From: Candidatus Omnitrophota bacterium
GTDB taxonomy: Bacteria; Omnitrophota; Gorgyraeia; Zapsychrales; Zapsychraceae
Assembly (NCBI GenBank): GCA_020632495.1
Contig: JACKFL010000005.1
Coordinates: 496,001-560,000, forward strand
Reading direction: 5' to 3'
DNA length: 64,000 nucleotides
The notes below the pieces were generated by a model. It worked only from the letters and a program-made list of their open reading frames with translations, ran no database searches and was not told where the DNA came from. Below, piece by piece: positions 1 through 6,720 of this stretch; the first letter of the stretch is position 1, and each line of letters opens with the position of its first letter. The position numbers and the translations under genes were made by a program.

Positions 1-160
1 TTTGCACGCCAATTTGATCGGCCACCAACTTAATCCAACCTTGCGAAGAACGGCGGACAAGGGTACTCATTGCAGCAATCACAGCCATGACAGTTATCAG
101 TATCGTTGTGTACTCGATCATGGACTGCGCTTCCTTGTTTTTGGCGAGACACTTTAGCAT
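1..160 (-). CDS. Pilin-like protein with class III signal, partial at window edge
   Basis: The gene starts at ATG 158-160 and runs off the left edge, so only the first 53 residues are visible. The N-terminus reads MLKCLAKNKEAQSMIEYTTI, a short basic leader followed by AQSMIEY and a hydrophobic helix, as in Flp/class III-signal pilins. A prepilin peptidase would be expected to cut before the Gln. After the helix comes RRSSQGWIK, matching the RxxQG-R/W motif of the neighbouring pilins. The start lies 2 nt after the stop of the upstream pilin gene, so the two are probably co-transcribed. Its C-terminal half and length are unknown. Confidence 0.75.
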   Translation of the reverse strand, partial: MLKCLAKNKEAQSMIEYTTILITVMAVIAAMSTLVRRSSQGWIKLVADQIGVQ

Positions 161-162
161 AG

Positions 163-558
163 CTAATCCGCATTTACAGGTGGTAATGTTGTCGTATTGG
201 ATATTCTCAGCGACTGCTCATTCGGATTCGACCGGTACAACCCCGAGGACAAGGGGTATGACGGGAGTACCTGCTTCTGGTTGTTGTTGGCCACAGTCGA
301 TTCGGAATCGGTAACGCGGTAGTACGGTTCGTACTGAATATAGACGCTGTTACCCGCATACTGAGCCCCAATACGATCCCGTACTATATTGAGCATGCTG
401 TTATGGGCGTCCCGGATGCGACCCTGCACAGCCCGTCTGAAAAAAACAGATAGGCCCGAAATAACAGCCACAACTATGAACAGCGTAATTACGTACTCGC
501 TGGCAATCATCTGCCCCTTCCGACCGGTGAACCTGATTTTTGGTGTTTTTCGTAGCAT
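163..558 (-). CDS. Pilin-like protein with class III signal
   Basis: A 131-residue protein with a longer basic leader (MLRKTPKIRFTGRKG), then QMIASEY and a hydrophobic helix at about residues 20-40, then RRAVQGRIRDA. The extracellular part contains IQYEPYY, a word also present in the pilin gene at 1132-1491. The reading frame is open further upstream, but ATG 558 is preceded by AAGGAG at proper spacing, so I chose it. A separate promoter (592-621) and an upstream terminator (652-694) suggest it is expressed apart from the other pilins, together with the partial gene that follows. A Tad/Flp-type pilus subunit or minor pilin is the best reading. Confidence 0.75.
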   Translation of the reverse strand: MLRKTPKIRFTGRKGQMIASEYVITLFIVVAVISGLSVFFRRAVQGRIRDAHNSMLNIVRDRIGAQYAGNSVYIQYEPYYRVTDSESTVANNNQKQVLPSYPLSSGLYRSNPNEQSLRISNTTTLPPVNAD

Positions 559-591
559 GCGACTCCTTACGGGGCATTGCTTCCCTACTAT

Positions 592-621
592 ATTATAGCG
601 CAATTGGTGCCAAATCACCAA
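592..621 (-). promoter_or_regulatory. Sigma70-type promoter for the last two pilin genes
   Basis: On the minus strand TTGGTG (616-621), an 18-bp spacer and TATAAT (592-597) lie about 35 bp upstream of the ATG at 558. The site is just after the terminator at 652-694, so it would start a new transcript. Confidence 0.5.
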
Positions 622-651
622 GGCCAGTCGCTAGCAGATATTAACAAACAA

Positions 652-694
652 AATATGGCTTATCCGAGAAGAAATCCCCCCGAATAAGCCATAT
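652..694 (-). terminator. Intrinsic terminator-like hairpin after pilin gene 741-1067
   Basis: Arms at 653-663 and 684-694 (ATATGGCTTAT and its complement) form an 11-bp stem. On the minus strand the hairpin is followed by TTTTGTTTG. It separates the four upstream pilin genes from the last two. Confidence 0.55.
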
Positions 695-740
695 CTTGTT
701 TAAGGAATTTTCATATTGTGATTATGTTACACAATACTTA

Positions 741-1067
741 TTATCCCCAGAACTCTTGGTTGAGGTTCATAACGTCAGAGTTCATGATTTCCAGTGTGAT
801 TTCCTCCTGAGTCAAAGTGGATGCAGTCACACCTGATGCGAATGTGTCACGTGTTTGAGAAGAAGTGACCATTTTCTTGACGACGTTGGTGTTTCCGTTA
901 GAGAACTGATCACCGATGTCATCAGCAGCACCCTTCAAACGGCCTTGAACACCACGCTTGATGTAGACCTGGATTGACAACAGTGCACCGATAATGATGA
1001 TAATCAGAATAGCGTATTCCAACGTACTCTGACCTTTTTTCTTTCTTTTGTTGAAGTACTTAAGCAT
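741..1067 (-). CDS. Pilin-like protein with class III signal
   Basis: A 108-residue protein with leader MLKYFNKRKKKG, cleavage motif GQSTLEY and a long hydrophobic helix (about residues 18-38). It then has IKRGVQGRLKGAADDIG, the family motif seen in its neighbours. The rest is Ser/Thr/Asn-rich with no cysteines, typical of a surface-exposed pilin tail. AGGAGG sits 8 nt before the ATG. The gene belongs to the tandem pilin array and is followed by a terminator-like hairpin. Which paralogue is the major subunit cannot be told from sequence, but the strong ribosome binding site and upstream hairpin make this a candidate. Confidence 0.8.
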   Translation of the reverse strand: MLKYFNKRKKKGQSTLEYAILIIIIIGALLSIQVYIKRGVQGRLKGAADDIGDQFSNGNTNVVKKMVTSSQTRDTFASGVTASTLTQEEITLEIMNSDVMNLNQEFWG

Positions 1068-1084
1068 TGATATATCCTCCTAAC

Positions 1085-1116
1085 TTAATCCTCTGAGGAT
1101 ATCTCAGAGGGATTAA
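1085..1116 (-). other. Intercistronic hairpin upstream of a pilin start
   Basis: TTAATCCTCTGAG (1085-1097) pairs with CTCAGAGGGATTAA (1103-1116), a 13-bp stem with one bulged base and a 5-nt loop. It lies between two pilin genes, just 5' of the Shine-Dalgarno of the gene at 741-1067. No U tract follows, so mRNA processing or 5'-end protection is likelier than termination. Confidence 0.5.
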
Positions 1117-1131
1117 ACCTCTATCTTCTGA

Positions 1132-1491
1132 TTACAGCCCCTGAATTAGACCCAATGAAGTGTCATATGATGATGTTTGGAAACCACCAGAAGCACGTGT
1201 TCTGTTGTTATCCAACTCAGTACGGATGGTCTGGTTATCCAACAACTGTGTCTGCGTGGAGTTAGTACTCACGAGGTAGTTAGTTGTCAGATAGTACGGT
1301 TCGTACTGGTTCGTGCTACCCAGGGCAGCTGATTGTGATGCCAGGTACTGTCCAGCGTCACGTACACGTGCTTGTAGAGCACGTTGTGCATACGTTTGCA
1401 TCGCAATAATACCGGCTACAACCAATGAGATAAGGATTGCATATTCGGCGGTATTTTGCGCCTTCTTGTTTTTCAGCAACTTTCTAAACAT
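1132..1491 (-). CDS. Pilin-like protein with class III signal
   Basis: A 119-residue protein with leader MFRKLLKNKKA, motif AQNTAEY, a hydrophobic helix and then QRALQARVRDA, the conserved post-helix motif. The tail contains NQYEPYYLTT, sharing QYEPYY with the gene at 163-558, and is rich in Asn, Thr and Gln. AGGAGG precedes the ATG. It is the third gene of the tandem array. The shared QYEPYY word suggests these two paralogues are more closely related to each other than to the rest, or contact the same partner. Confidence 0.8.
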   Translation of the reverse strand: MFRKLLKNKKAQNTAEYAILISLVVAGIIAMQTYAQRALQARVRDAGQYLASQSAALGSTNQYEPYYLTTNYLVSTNSTQTQLLDNQTIRTELDNNRTRASGGFQTSSYDTSLGLIQGL

Positions 1492-1538
1492 TTATTTATC
1501 CTCCTATTGATTCATACCAAACATTGAGTTATCGGACA

Positions 1539-1760
1539 TTAATTGCTAGTCGGCCGTGATGATTGCAGACGGTTGGCCATGTCCTCCATACCATTGGTAC
1601 CTGTAGACAGTGTATTGTTAAAAGCAGTACGGAAGATACCACCCGGTCCCAAGAAGACCAATAGAGCGGCCAAAACGGCAGCTACCAGGATGATATACTC
1701 AATGGTACTCTGACCTTTCTTTTTCTTTTTAGCATTAATTGCTATATTCCTTTTAAGCAT
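1539..1760 (-). CDS. Short pilin-like protein with class III signal
   Basis: A 73-residue protein with leader rich in lysine (INAKKKKKG), motif GQSTIEY, a hydrophobic segment and then FLGPGGIFRTAFNNTL. The PGGxF turn after the helix is shared with the stand-alone gene at 11527-11742 and is absent from the other array members. The RxxQGR motif is missing. This defines a second pilin subtype, perhaps a minor or tip pilin. A good Shine-Dalgarno (AAGGAGG) precedes the ATG. Confidence 0.75.
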   Translation of the reverse strand: MLKRNIAINAKKKKKGQSTIEYIILVAAVLAALLVFLGPGGIFRTAFNNTLSTGTNGMEDMANRLQSSRPTSN

Positions 1761-1798
1761 TGTCTTCCTCCTTAAAAAAGTTCACCTTAGGATAAAGC

Positions 1799-1821
1799 CC
1801 TAGCAAAAATACTTCGCTAGG
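1799..1821 (-). other. Hairpin directly after the first pilin gene of the array
   Basis: CCTAGC (1799-1804) and GCTAGG (1816-1821) form a 6-bp stem with an 11-nt loop, starting at the base after the stop codon of the gene at 1822-1989. The 3' flank GCTTTATCC is only weakly U-rich. It may attenuate or stabilise the transcript between pilin genes. Confidence 0.35.
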
Positions 1822-1989
1822 TTACTGATTTCTGGATTCCTGAAGAATTATCTGTTGGGTTGCTTGAACCGACCGAAATACGTAGGTACTCATGGCAATG
1901 GCTGCTGCCGCCACAATAGTTGCGATGATGGCATATTCTAGTATGCTCTGACCTTTTCTGTTCCTAACGACTTTCTGCATTAGCCTCAT
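1822..1989 (-). CDS. Short pilin-like protein with class III signal
   Basis: A 55-residue protein: leader MRLMQKVVRNRKG, motif GQSILEY, an alanine-rich hydrophobic helix, then FRSVQATQQ, a relaxed form of the post-helix motif. It resembles a minimal Flp pilin. The reading frame is open to ATG 2106, but the extra residues are unlike a prepilin leader, and ATG 1989 has AGGTGG 9 nt upstream, so I use 1989. It is the first gene of the array and follows a structured leader. Confidence 0.75.
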   Translation of the reverse strand: MRLMQKVVRNRKGQSILEYAIIATIVAAAAIAMSTYVFRSVQATQQIILQESRNQ

Positions 1990-2122
1990 CGTAACCACCT
2001 TACGTACTGGACAGATAACCTCGCTCTCATCATTGATACAGATCGACAGAATCCTGAGAGCTATATTGTCGTGCCCGTCTCCAGTGCTCCGGGAACGACA
2101 CTTCACAACCGGTTATCGCCCG
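1990..2122 (-). other. Structured 5' leader of the pilin array
   Basis: On the minus strand, two hairpins can be drawn between the putative promoter and the first pilin start. One is GCAACCGG-GCGATA-ACCGGTTG at about 2106-2127. The other pairs TGTCGTTCCCG with CGGGCACGACA (about 2067-2100) with one mismatch. I compared it by eye with c-di-GMP-I riboswitch landmarks and saw no convincing match, so it is listed only as a structured leader. Confidence 0.35.
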
Positions 2123-2129
2123 GTTGCGA

Positions 2130-2158
2130 AGGATAAAACACCCCAAGGGTGTGTACAA
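2130..2158 (-). promoter_or_regulatory. Putative pilin-array promoter with palindromic spacer
   Basis: TTGTAC (2153-2158), a 17-bp spacer and TATCCT (2130-2135) on the minus strand. The spacer contains ACACCC-TTG-GGGTGT, a palindrome that could be an operator for a repressor. Each hexamer has two mismatches to consensus, so confidence is moderate. Confidence 0.35.
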
Positions 2159-2164
2159 CTCAAT

Positions 2165-2192
2165 AAAAAAGCCTCTATTTAAGTATAGAGGC
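2165..2192 (-). terminator. Intrinsic terminator
   Basis: GCCTCTAT (2171-2178) and ATAGAGGC (2185-2192) form a perfect 8-bp stem with a 6-nt loop. On the minus strand it is followed by TTTTTT. It ends the transcript from the promoter at 2324-2351 and any read-through from the HTH gene. Confidence 0.75.
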
Positions 2193-2273
2193 AGTCTGTG
2201 GTAATGACAACGGTATCAATGAGCAAACGTTGCGAAAATAACCGAAAATGTTATTTAGGATCATGCTAGGCAT
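2175..2273 (-). CDS. Possible 32-residue leader peptide
   Basis: An ATG at 2271-2273, 5 nt after GGGGGA, opens a frame of 32 codons beginning MPSMILNNIFGYFRN. Its TAG stop lies inside the terminator stem at 2171-2192. It is the only notable frame in the ~150-nt transcript predicted here. The arrangement resembles a leader peptide coupled to an attenuator, but no codon run points to a specific amino acid, and the frame may be chance. Confidence 0.2.
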   Translation of the reverse strand: MPSMILNNIFGYFRNVCSLIPLSLPQTASILK

Positions 2274-2323
2274 CAAGTCCCCCGATTCGGGCCTTAATAT
2301 ATATATATGCGTAAAGCCTTACA

Positions 2324-2351
2324 AGTATAACACGAGACGGCCTGCTGTCAA
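2324..2351 (-). promoter_or_regulatory. Strong sigma70-type promoter for a short transcript
   Basis: TTGACA (2346-2351), a 16-bp spacer and TATACT (2324-2329) on the minus strand. Transcription would begin near 2317 and meet the intrinsic terminator at 2165-2192, giving an RNA of about 150 nt upstream of the pilin array. Confidence 0.6.
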
Positions 2352-2384
2352 GGAAATATACGTCGTTTCAATGAAAATTAACAA

Positions 2385-4043
2385 CTATGTCAAAATAAAT
2401 CTTAATAATCGGTGTTGGCGGTCGTATATTTTGCGCATATTTACAATTTCTACACATTTATTCAGTATTTCGACAAGCCCGTCATCCAGGCCGTCGGTCC
2501 GCAAACAGATTTCAGCTATCGCCTTACCCTGCAGTAATGATCCCGGGGTAGTAAATACCTTGCTATAAATTTCGGGATCGCCGGCCCCTCCCAGGTACTC
2601 GCGAGCCACGAACCCAGATAAAAATTGGGCGAATTTCCGGAATACATCACCCAGACAATTGAATTCTTCCCCCCCAGCTTCTGCGGTACCAATATGCGAA
2701 TCGATATCATGCCACACCCGTGACCTGCCTTGAACAAAATATGATAAGTACCTGTCTAATAGTAGTTTATGATCATCTTTCGAATTGGTCACCATGGCCA
2801 ACTGTGGATCGGTGTCGCCCGCCGACCAGACTGTGACCACGCGCAAATCATCCGGGAATCCCGCGGCCTGAGCACCAACGTAATCCGTCCTGGTAACACT
2901 GTACTCCCAATTCTTGCCCTGCCGGTCCATATAGGCACTTCGCTCCGCCCACTGGGAGGCCTTCACATAATAGGAAAAATCTTCATCCTTTTTATAAATC
3001 CCGTACAAAAAACGCCGCTGTTTCTCCGTGATATAGGTAAATTCCAACTGCGGCAATCCGCCATCTCCTAATATGCTGATATTATTCAACTTATAGCCAT
3101 CGACTCCGGAAAAAGCCGCCATCAGCGCAACAGCATCCGCTGGATCGGAAGATTCAGTCCGGGTGAACAGCAGAGGCTGGTTGTTTACCAACAGCTCCTC
3201 CGAAAGCTTGTCGATGGCCGACTTCATCGGAACTGCCGGATTCGTAGCTGCGGATCCTTGGCCCCCAATAGACAAATATGGCCCCATCGTGATCACCTTT
3301 CCTGAGTCCAGGGAGACGGCGAACCCTCTGGCGGTATTTGCTAACTGCGAAAGCTCCAAATCAATCTTGGTCTGCAGAAGAATGCGGTCGATATCCGTAG
3401 TTGCAATATTCATAAAGTCCTGCAAATCAATAACTTTAAACTCAAAACTCGCCTGCTCCCGGAGCAGGATATCGCGCTCGTTGGAATCTATAATGTCCAG
3501 ACTGGACATTAGCAGCGCGGCGTTGCATTTTTTCTCAAACAGGCGTCTGTCCGGCGAACTATTATAGTCATTGAGCAGCCCACCCATAAGCGCCTCGTCC
3601 ATGTTTTCATAAAAGGCAGCTAACAAAAGCATGCCTCCCGCATTGTTCATGGTAATGACCTCCCCCCACTCTACATCCGGGGCCGGATGCTGTAAGTCGG
3701 CGACAGTTACTTGCATTTCGGAAGAGTCCTCTTCCGCCGCCTCTTGTTTTTGGACATTTTCCGGTATCGGAATTTGCTGTAATGCCTGTGAAATCTGCTG
3801 CTTTTTATCTGACGGTATCTGAAATTTCTTCATTTTCTCTTTGGCCTTTTTACTGGGACGGCCGACAGAATTACTCAGGTTGGCATCCTTTAAGACGTTG
3901 TTAACAGAAGATTTAGAAACATTTGTTTGAAAATGCGCGGAGACGAGTTCTGCCAATTTGCGGCAGCCAAGCGCAGGATTAGACTGCTTCAGCTGAAGAA
4001 TGTAATTCAGGACTTCCGGACTGAGTTTATGCGTAACCCCCAT
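2385..4043 (-). CDS. HTH protein with transposase-like body, function unknown
   Basis: A 552-residue protein. Residues 1-62 form a winged-HTH of the kind found in IS630-type transposases and integrases (RKLAELVSAHFQTNVSKSSV), ending in GRPSKKAKEK, an AT-hook-like basic patch. A charged linker follows to about residue 120. The remaining ~430 residues have a layout that recalls large DDE transposases (GGMLLLAAFYENMDEAL near the start; QLAMVTNSKDDHKLLLDRYL near the end). I cannot find a convincing catalytic Asp-Asp-Glu set or the YxxRxxxE signature. No terminal repeats are visible. It sits between the Tad operon and the pilin array and could be a domesticated regulator of pilin expression. This is inference. 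Confidence 0.5.
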   Translation of the reverse strand: MGVTHKLSPEVLNYILQLKQSNPALGCRKLAELVSAHFQTNVSKSSVNNVLKDANLSNSVGRPSKKAKEKMKKFQIPSDKKQQISQALQQIPIPENVQKQEAAEEDSSEMQVTVADLQHPAPDVEWGEVITMNNAGGMLLLAAFYENMDEALMGGLLNDYNSSPDRRLFEKKCNAALLMSSLDIIDSNERDILLREQASFEFKVIDLQDFMNIATTDIDRILLQTKIDLELSQLANTARGFAVSLDSGKVITMGPYLSIGGQGSAATNPAVPMKSAIDKLSEELLVNNQPLLFTRTESSDPADAVALMAAFSGVDGYKLNNISILGDGGLPQLEFTYITEKQRRFLYGIYKKDEDFSYYVKASQWAERSAYMDRQGKNWEYSVTRTDYVGAQAAGFPDDLRVVTVWSAGDTDPQLAMVTNSKDDHKLLLDRYLSYFVQGRSRVWHDIDSHIGTAEAGGEEFNCLGDVFRKFAQFLSGFVAREYLGGAGDPEIYSKVFTTPGSLLQGKAIAEICLRTDGLDDGLVEILNKCVEIVNMRKIYDRQHRLLRFILT

Positions 4044-4115
4044 AGCCTCACTTAAACTTCAGATTGGACATAAAGCCTTTTAGTATAACAAGTGCGGCCA
4101 CAATGGTCAATGTGA

Positions 4116-4457
4116 TTATTGAATTACAAGATGATCGCCTAGCTCGGTCCGGGAGTCACCAATGACGCCTACGGGAACTTCGATGGCTTTAACGGCAGAA
4201 AAGTAAATTTTACTGAGCCGGTTGGGAGGGATATCCGGAACAAGGCCGACGACCTTGTCCGACTTGTCGATAAATATGACATCAATGGCGAACCGCATGA
4301 AAAACATATGGATGGAGTTGCAATGCGTTATGATAAGACCTTCTCCCTTCTTGAGGGAGTCATGCTTAAGCAAGCCGATCATGCGTGATAGGAATGTGTC
4401 GGCCAGGGTGGCATCCTCGGCAATGACCGAATTTTTAGACTGATTGAGCACTTTCAT
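4116..4457 (-). CDS. DUF192 family protein
   Basis: A 113-residue protein matching the DUF192 family: LSRMIGLL near residue 25, GEGLIITHCNSIHMFFMRF (about 37-56), IDVIFIDKSDKVV and a final EVPVG. The family is a small beta-barrel of unsettled function. Unlike many members it has no signal peptide, so it should be cytoplasmic. It is the last gene after the TadZ-TadA fusion (41-nt gap). DUF192 genes commonly accompany Tad loci, which supports a pilus-related role, not a proven one. The ribosome binding site is weak. Confidence 0.8.
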   Translation of the reverse strand: MKVLNQSKNSVIAEDATLADTFLSRMIGLLKHDSLKKGEGLIITHCNSIHMFFMRFAIDVIFIDKSDKVVGLVPDIPPNRLSKIYFSAVKAIEVPVGVIGDSRTELGDHLVIQ

Positions 4458-4498
4458 GGGTAAAGTCAGGAGCCTGGACCTAAGTTGAGGGAAGGCAG

Positions 4499-6664
4499 CT
4501 AGACGGCTGGTTTATCAAACAATGACTTTTCAAAGGGGATGCCTTTGGTGGTAAAGTCATCAAAGCATTGCGGCAAGAATCCCGTTGCCTCAAAGGATCC
4601 CTGGACATTTCCGTCTGAATCCAGACCTTTCTGCCGAAAAATGAAAATGTCTTTAAGGATGAGCTGAAAATCTGCCGAGAGCCCGGCGGTCTCGCTGATG
4701 CCTGTAATCTTGCGGGTCCCATCCGAATAACGGTTTATATGGACAATTACCTGAACAGCCGATGAAATCATCTCATTGATCGCGCGGACCGGCAGTTCAA
4801 TGCCGCTCAGAAGTATCATAGAGTGCATGCGGGTAACCACATCACGGGTGGAGTTGGCGTGCAGGGTAGTCATAGATCCGTCGTGCCCGGTATTCATGGC
4901 TTGCAGCATGTCCAGAACCTCCGGCCCCCGACATTCGCCGACCACAATACGGTCGGGACGCATACGCAGACAGTTGATGAACAAATCACGGATGGTAACA
5001 GCCCCCTTACCCTCCACATTGGCGGGGCGCGACTCAAGCCGTCCCCAGTGGCTTTTCTTTAATTTCAATTCAGCCGCATCCTCAATCGTGATAATACGTT
5101 CCCCGTCAGGAATATACTCGGAGACCACATTTAAGAGCGTTGTCTTTCCAGCTCCGGTTCCTCCTGAGACAATAAGATTCTTGCGAGAGGTAACACAGGC
5201 CTTCAGGAAGTCGGCCATGGGCTTGGACATACTTTGATAACGGGTGATTAAATCCTCTGCCTCCAAGCGCTCCTGACCAAACTTCCGGATTGTAATCATC
5301 GGGCCATTCAGCGAAAGCGGGGGGATGATCGCGTTGATACGTGATCCATCCTGCAGTCGTGCGTCAACCATAGGCGTCGACTCATCGATACGCCGTCCCA
5401 ACGGGGCGATGATACGGTCGATGATCGAACGCATTTTATCGTTCGAGACAAATTTCTTATTGGTAAATATCAGCTTACCGTTCTTCTCAATATAGATTTC
5501 GTCTTTGTTGTTGGCCATGATATCCGTAACATCCGGGTCGGCCAAAAAGTCTTCCAGCGGCCCTAACCCTAGGGCCTCGTTGACAATATCCCGGACAATC
5601 CGCGTACGGTCTTCTTGGTTGGATATACGCCCCCCGGCCTCATCCAGCAAAAGCGTAAGAACGACCTGTTCCGCGCTCTTCTTAATTTTCTGCGCCGTGT
5701 CCGGGTCGGCCAGGGCGTCTGTAGAAATACCGTCTAAGTTAAGCCGTTCCACCAACTTTTCATGGATGCGTTTCTTGAGAGAGATAATGTCGTCCTCTTC
5801 GGATACATATTCGGTCACCGATGTGCCGAACGACTGCTGGGATATCCCGAATTTCTTCCAAAACGCCCCCGGCGCCATAAATCCGTCCACCGTCCGGGTC
5901 TTTTCCACATCATGAGTTTCGATATAAAGGTTGTCTTTCTTCAGCATTCCGACCATTTTGCCGAATGCCTCGGCAACCGGGCTACGCGGACTGTCCATGT
6001 AGCATGGGACCCCCCGGTTAAGGGCCATCCCCACGGTTTTCCCGTCAGACGGTATGTGCCCGAAGATTTCCACCTGTAATACCTGGCGGATTTCCTGCCA
6101 GGCCACACTCCCCCGGCTTTCCGACCGGTTCAGAATAAGTTTGATCATCTTGGTGGGAAAGTGCAGGTTCTGAAGGATCTCCAGGCACCATTTAGTCTGG
6201 TAAACAGCCAATATGTCAGGTGTGGCTACCAGTAAAATCAAATTGGTAAAGTCCAGCGCGGAAATGAGGACCTCGCTAAAGGAGCGGCCCGCATCAATAA
6301 TGATGTAGTCGTAACGTTTTTTAGACTCGCGGAAAAAAGGTTTAATATTATCCGGGGTGATGTGTGCGATCTGCTTGCTGGTCTTTACGGCGGGAATAAA
6401 GTGCAGACCGCTCTGATGTTTCGTGGCGTGCTCGTTGATTTCGAGCGCTTCACCGCCTTGCTGCATCAACGGAATGATATCGACGATAGAATTGCGGATG
6501 GCGAGATTGAGCATGCGGGCCATATCCTGGCCGGCCTGAAAGTCCAAATCAACCAGCAGGACACGCTTTCCGGATTTGCTCAACGCGGTTGCAAGATTAA
6601 CAGCCACAAGGGTTTTTCCGACGCCACCCTTGCTACTGAAGATAGAAATGACTCTACAATTCAT
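4499..6664 (-). CDS. TadZ-TadA (CpaE-CpaF) fusion ATPase of the Tad pilus
   Basis: A 721-residue fusion. Residues 1 to about 255 are a MinD/ParA-type P-loop ATPase of the TadZ/CpaE family, with the deviant Walker A SSKGGVGKT at 10-18 and VLLVDLDFQAGQD at about 34-46. A short linker leads to a complete CpaF/TadA secretion ATPase (about 290-721): N-terminal helical domain, GGTGAGKTTLL Walker A near 500, IITIEDAAEL Asp box near 525 and RPDRIVVGECRG Walker B near 573. TadZ localises the pilus machine and TadA powers assembly; they are normally separate proteins. It acts at the inner-membrane cytoplasmic face. It lies 56 nt after the secretin gene. Confidence 0.88.
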   Translation of the reverse strand: MNCRVISIFSSKGGVGKTLVAVNLATALSKSGKRVLLVDLDFQAGQDMARMLNLAIRNSIVDIIPLMQQGGEALEINEHATKHQSGLHFIPAVKTSKQIAHITPDNIKPFFRESKKRYDYIIIDAGRSFSEVLISALDFTNLILLVATPDILAVYQTKWCLEILQNLHFPTKMIKLILNRSESRGSVAWQEIRQVLQVEIFGHIPSDGKTVGMALNRGVPCYMDSPRSPVAEAFGKMVGMLKKDNLYIETHDVEKTRTVDGFMAPGAFWKKFGISQQSFGTSVTEYVSEEDDIISLKKRIHEKLVERLNLDGISTDALADPDTAQKIKKSAEQVVLTLLLDEAGGRISNQEDRTRIVRDIVNEALGLGPLEDFLADPDVTDIMANNKDEIYIEKNGKLIFTNKKFVSNDKMRSIIDRIIAPLGRRIDESTPMVDARLQDGSRINAIIPPLSLNGPMITIRKFGQERLEAEDLITRYQSMSKPMADFLKACVTSRKNLIVSGGTGAGKTTLLNVVSEYIPDGERIITIEDAAELKLKKSHWGRLESRPANVEGKGAVTIRDLFINCLRMRPDRIVVGECRGPEVLDMLQAMNTGHDGSMTTLHANSTRDVVTRMHSMILLSGIELPVRAINEMISSAVQVIVHINRYSDGTRKITGISETAGLSADFQLILKDIFIFRQKGLDSDGNVQGSFEATGFLPQCFDDFTTKGIPFEKSLFDKPAV

Positions 6665-6720
6665 GCCCTGCTTCTAAAACCTCTCGGTATTATTGTAAGA
6701 GACAGTATTATATACCGAGG

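Noticed and set aside
1990..2106. Upstream extension of the first pilin to ATG 2106
   Set aside because: The added residues are unlike a prepilin leader and lie in a region with hairpins; ATG 1989 has a Shine-Dalgarno.
1990..2130. c-di-GMP-I riboswitch in the pilin leader
   Set aside because: Attractive for a pilus locus, but the conserved core words of that class are not visible; kept only as a structured leader.
2293..2310. TATATATA tract as a satellite repeat
   Set aside because: A short AT run in an AT-rich promoter region; too short to be meaningful.
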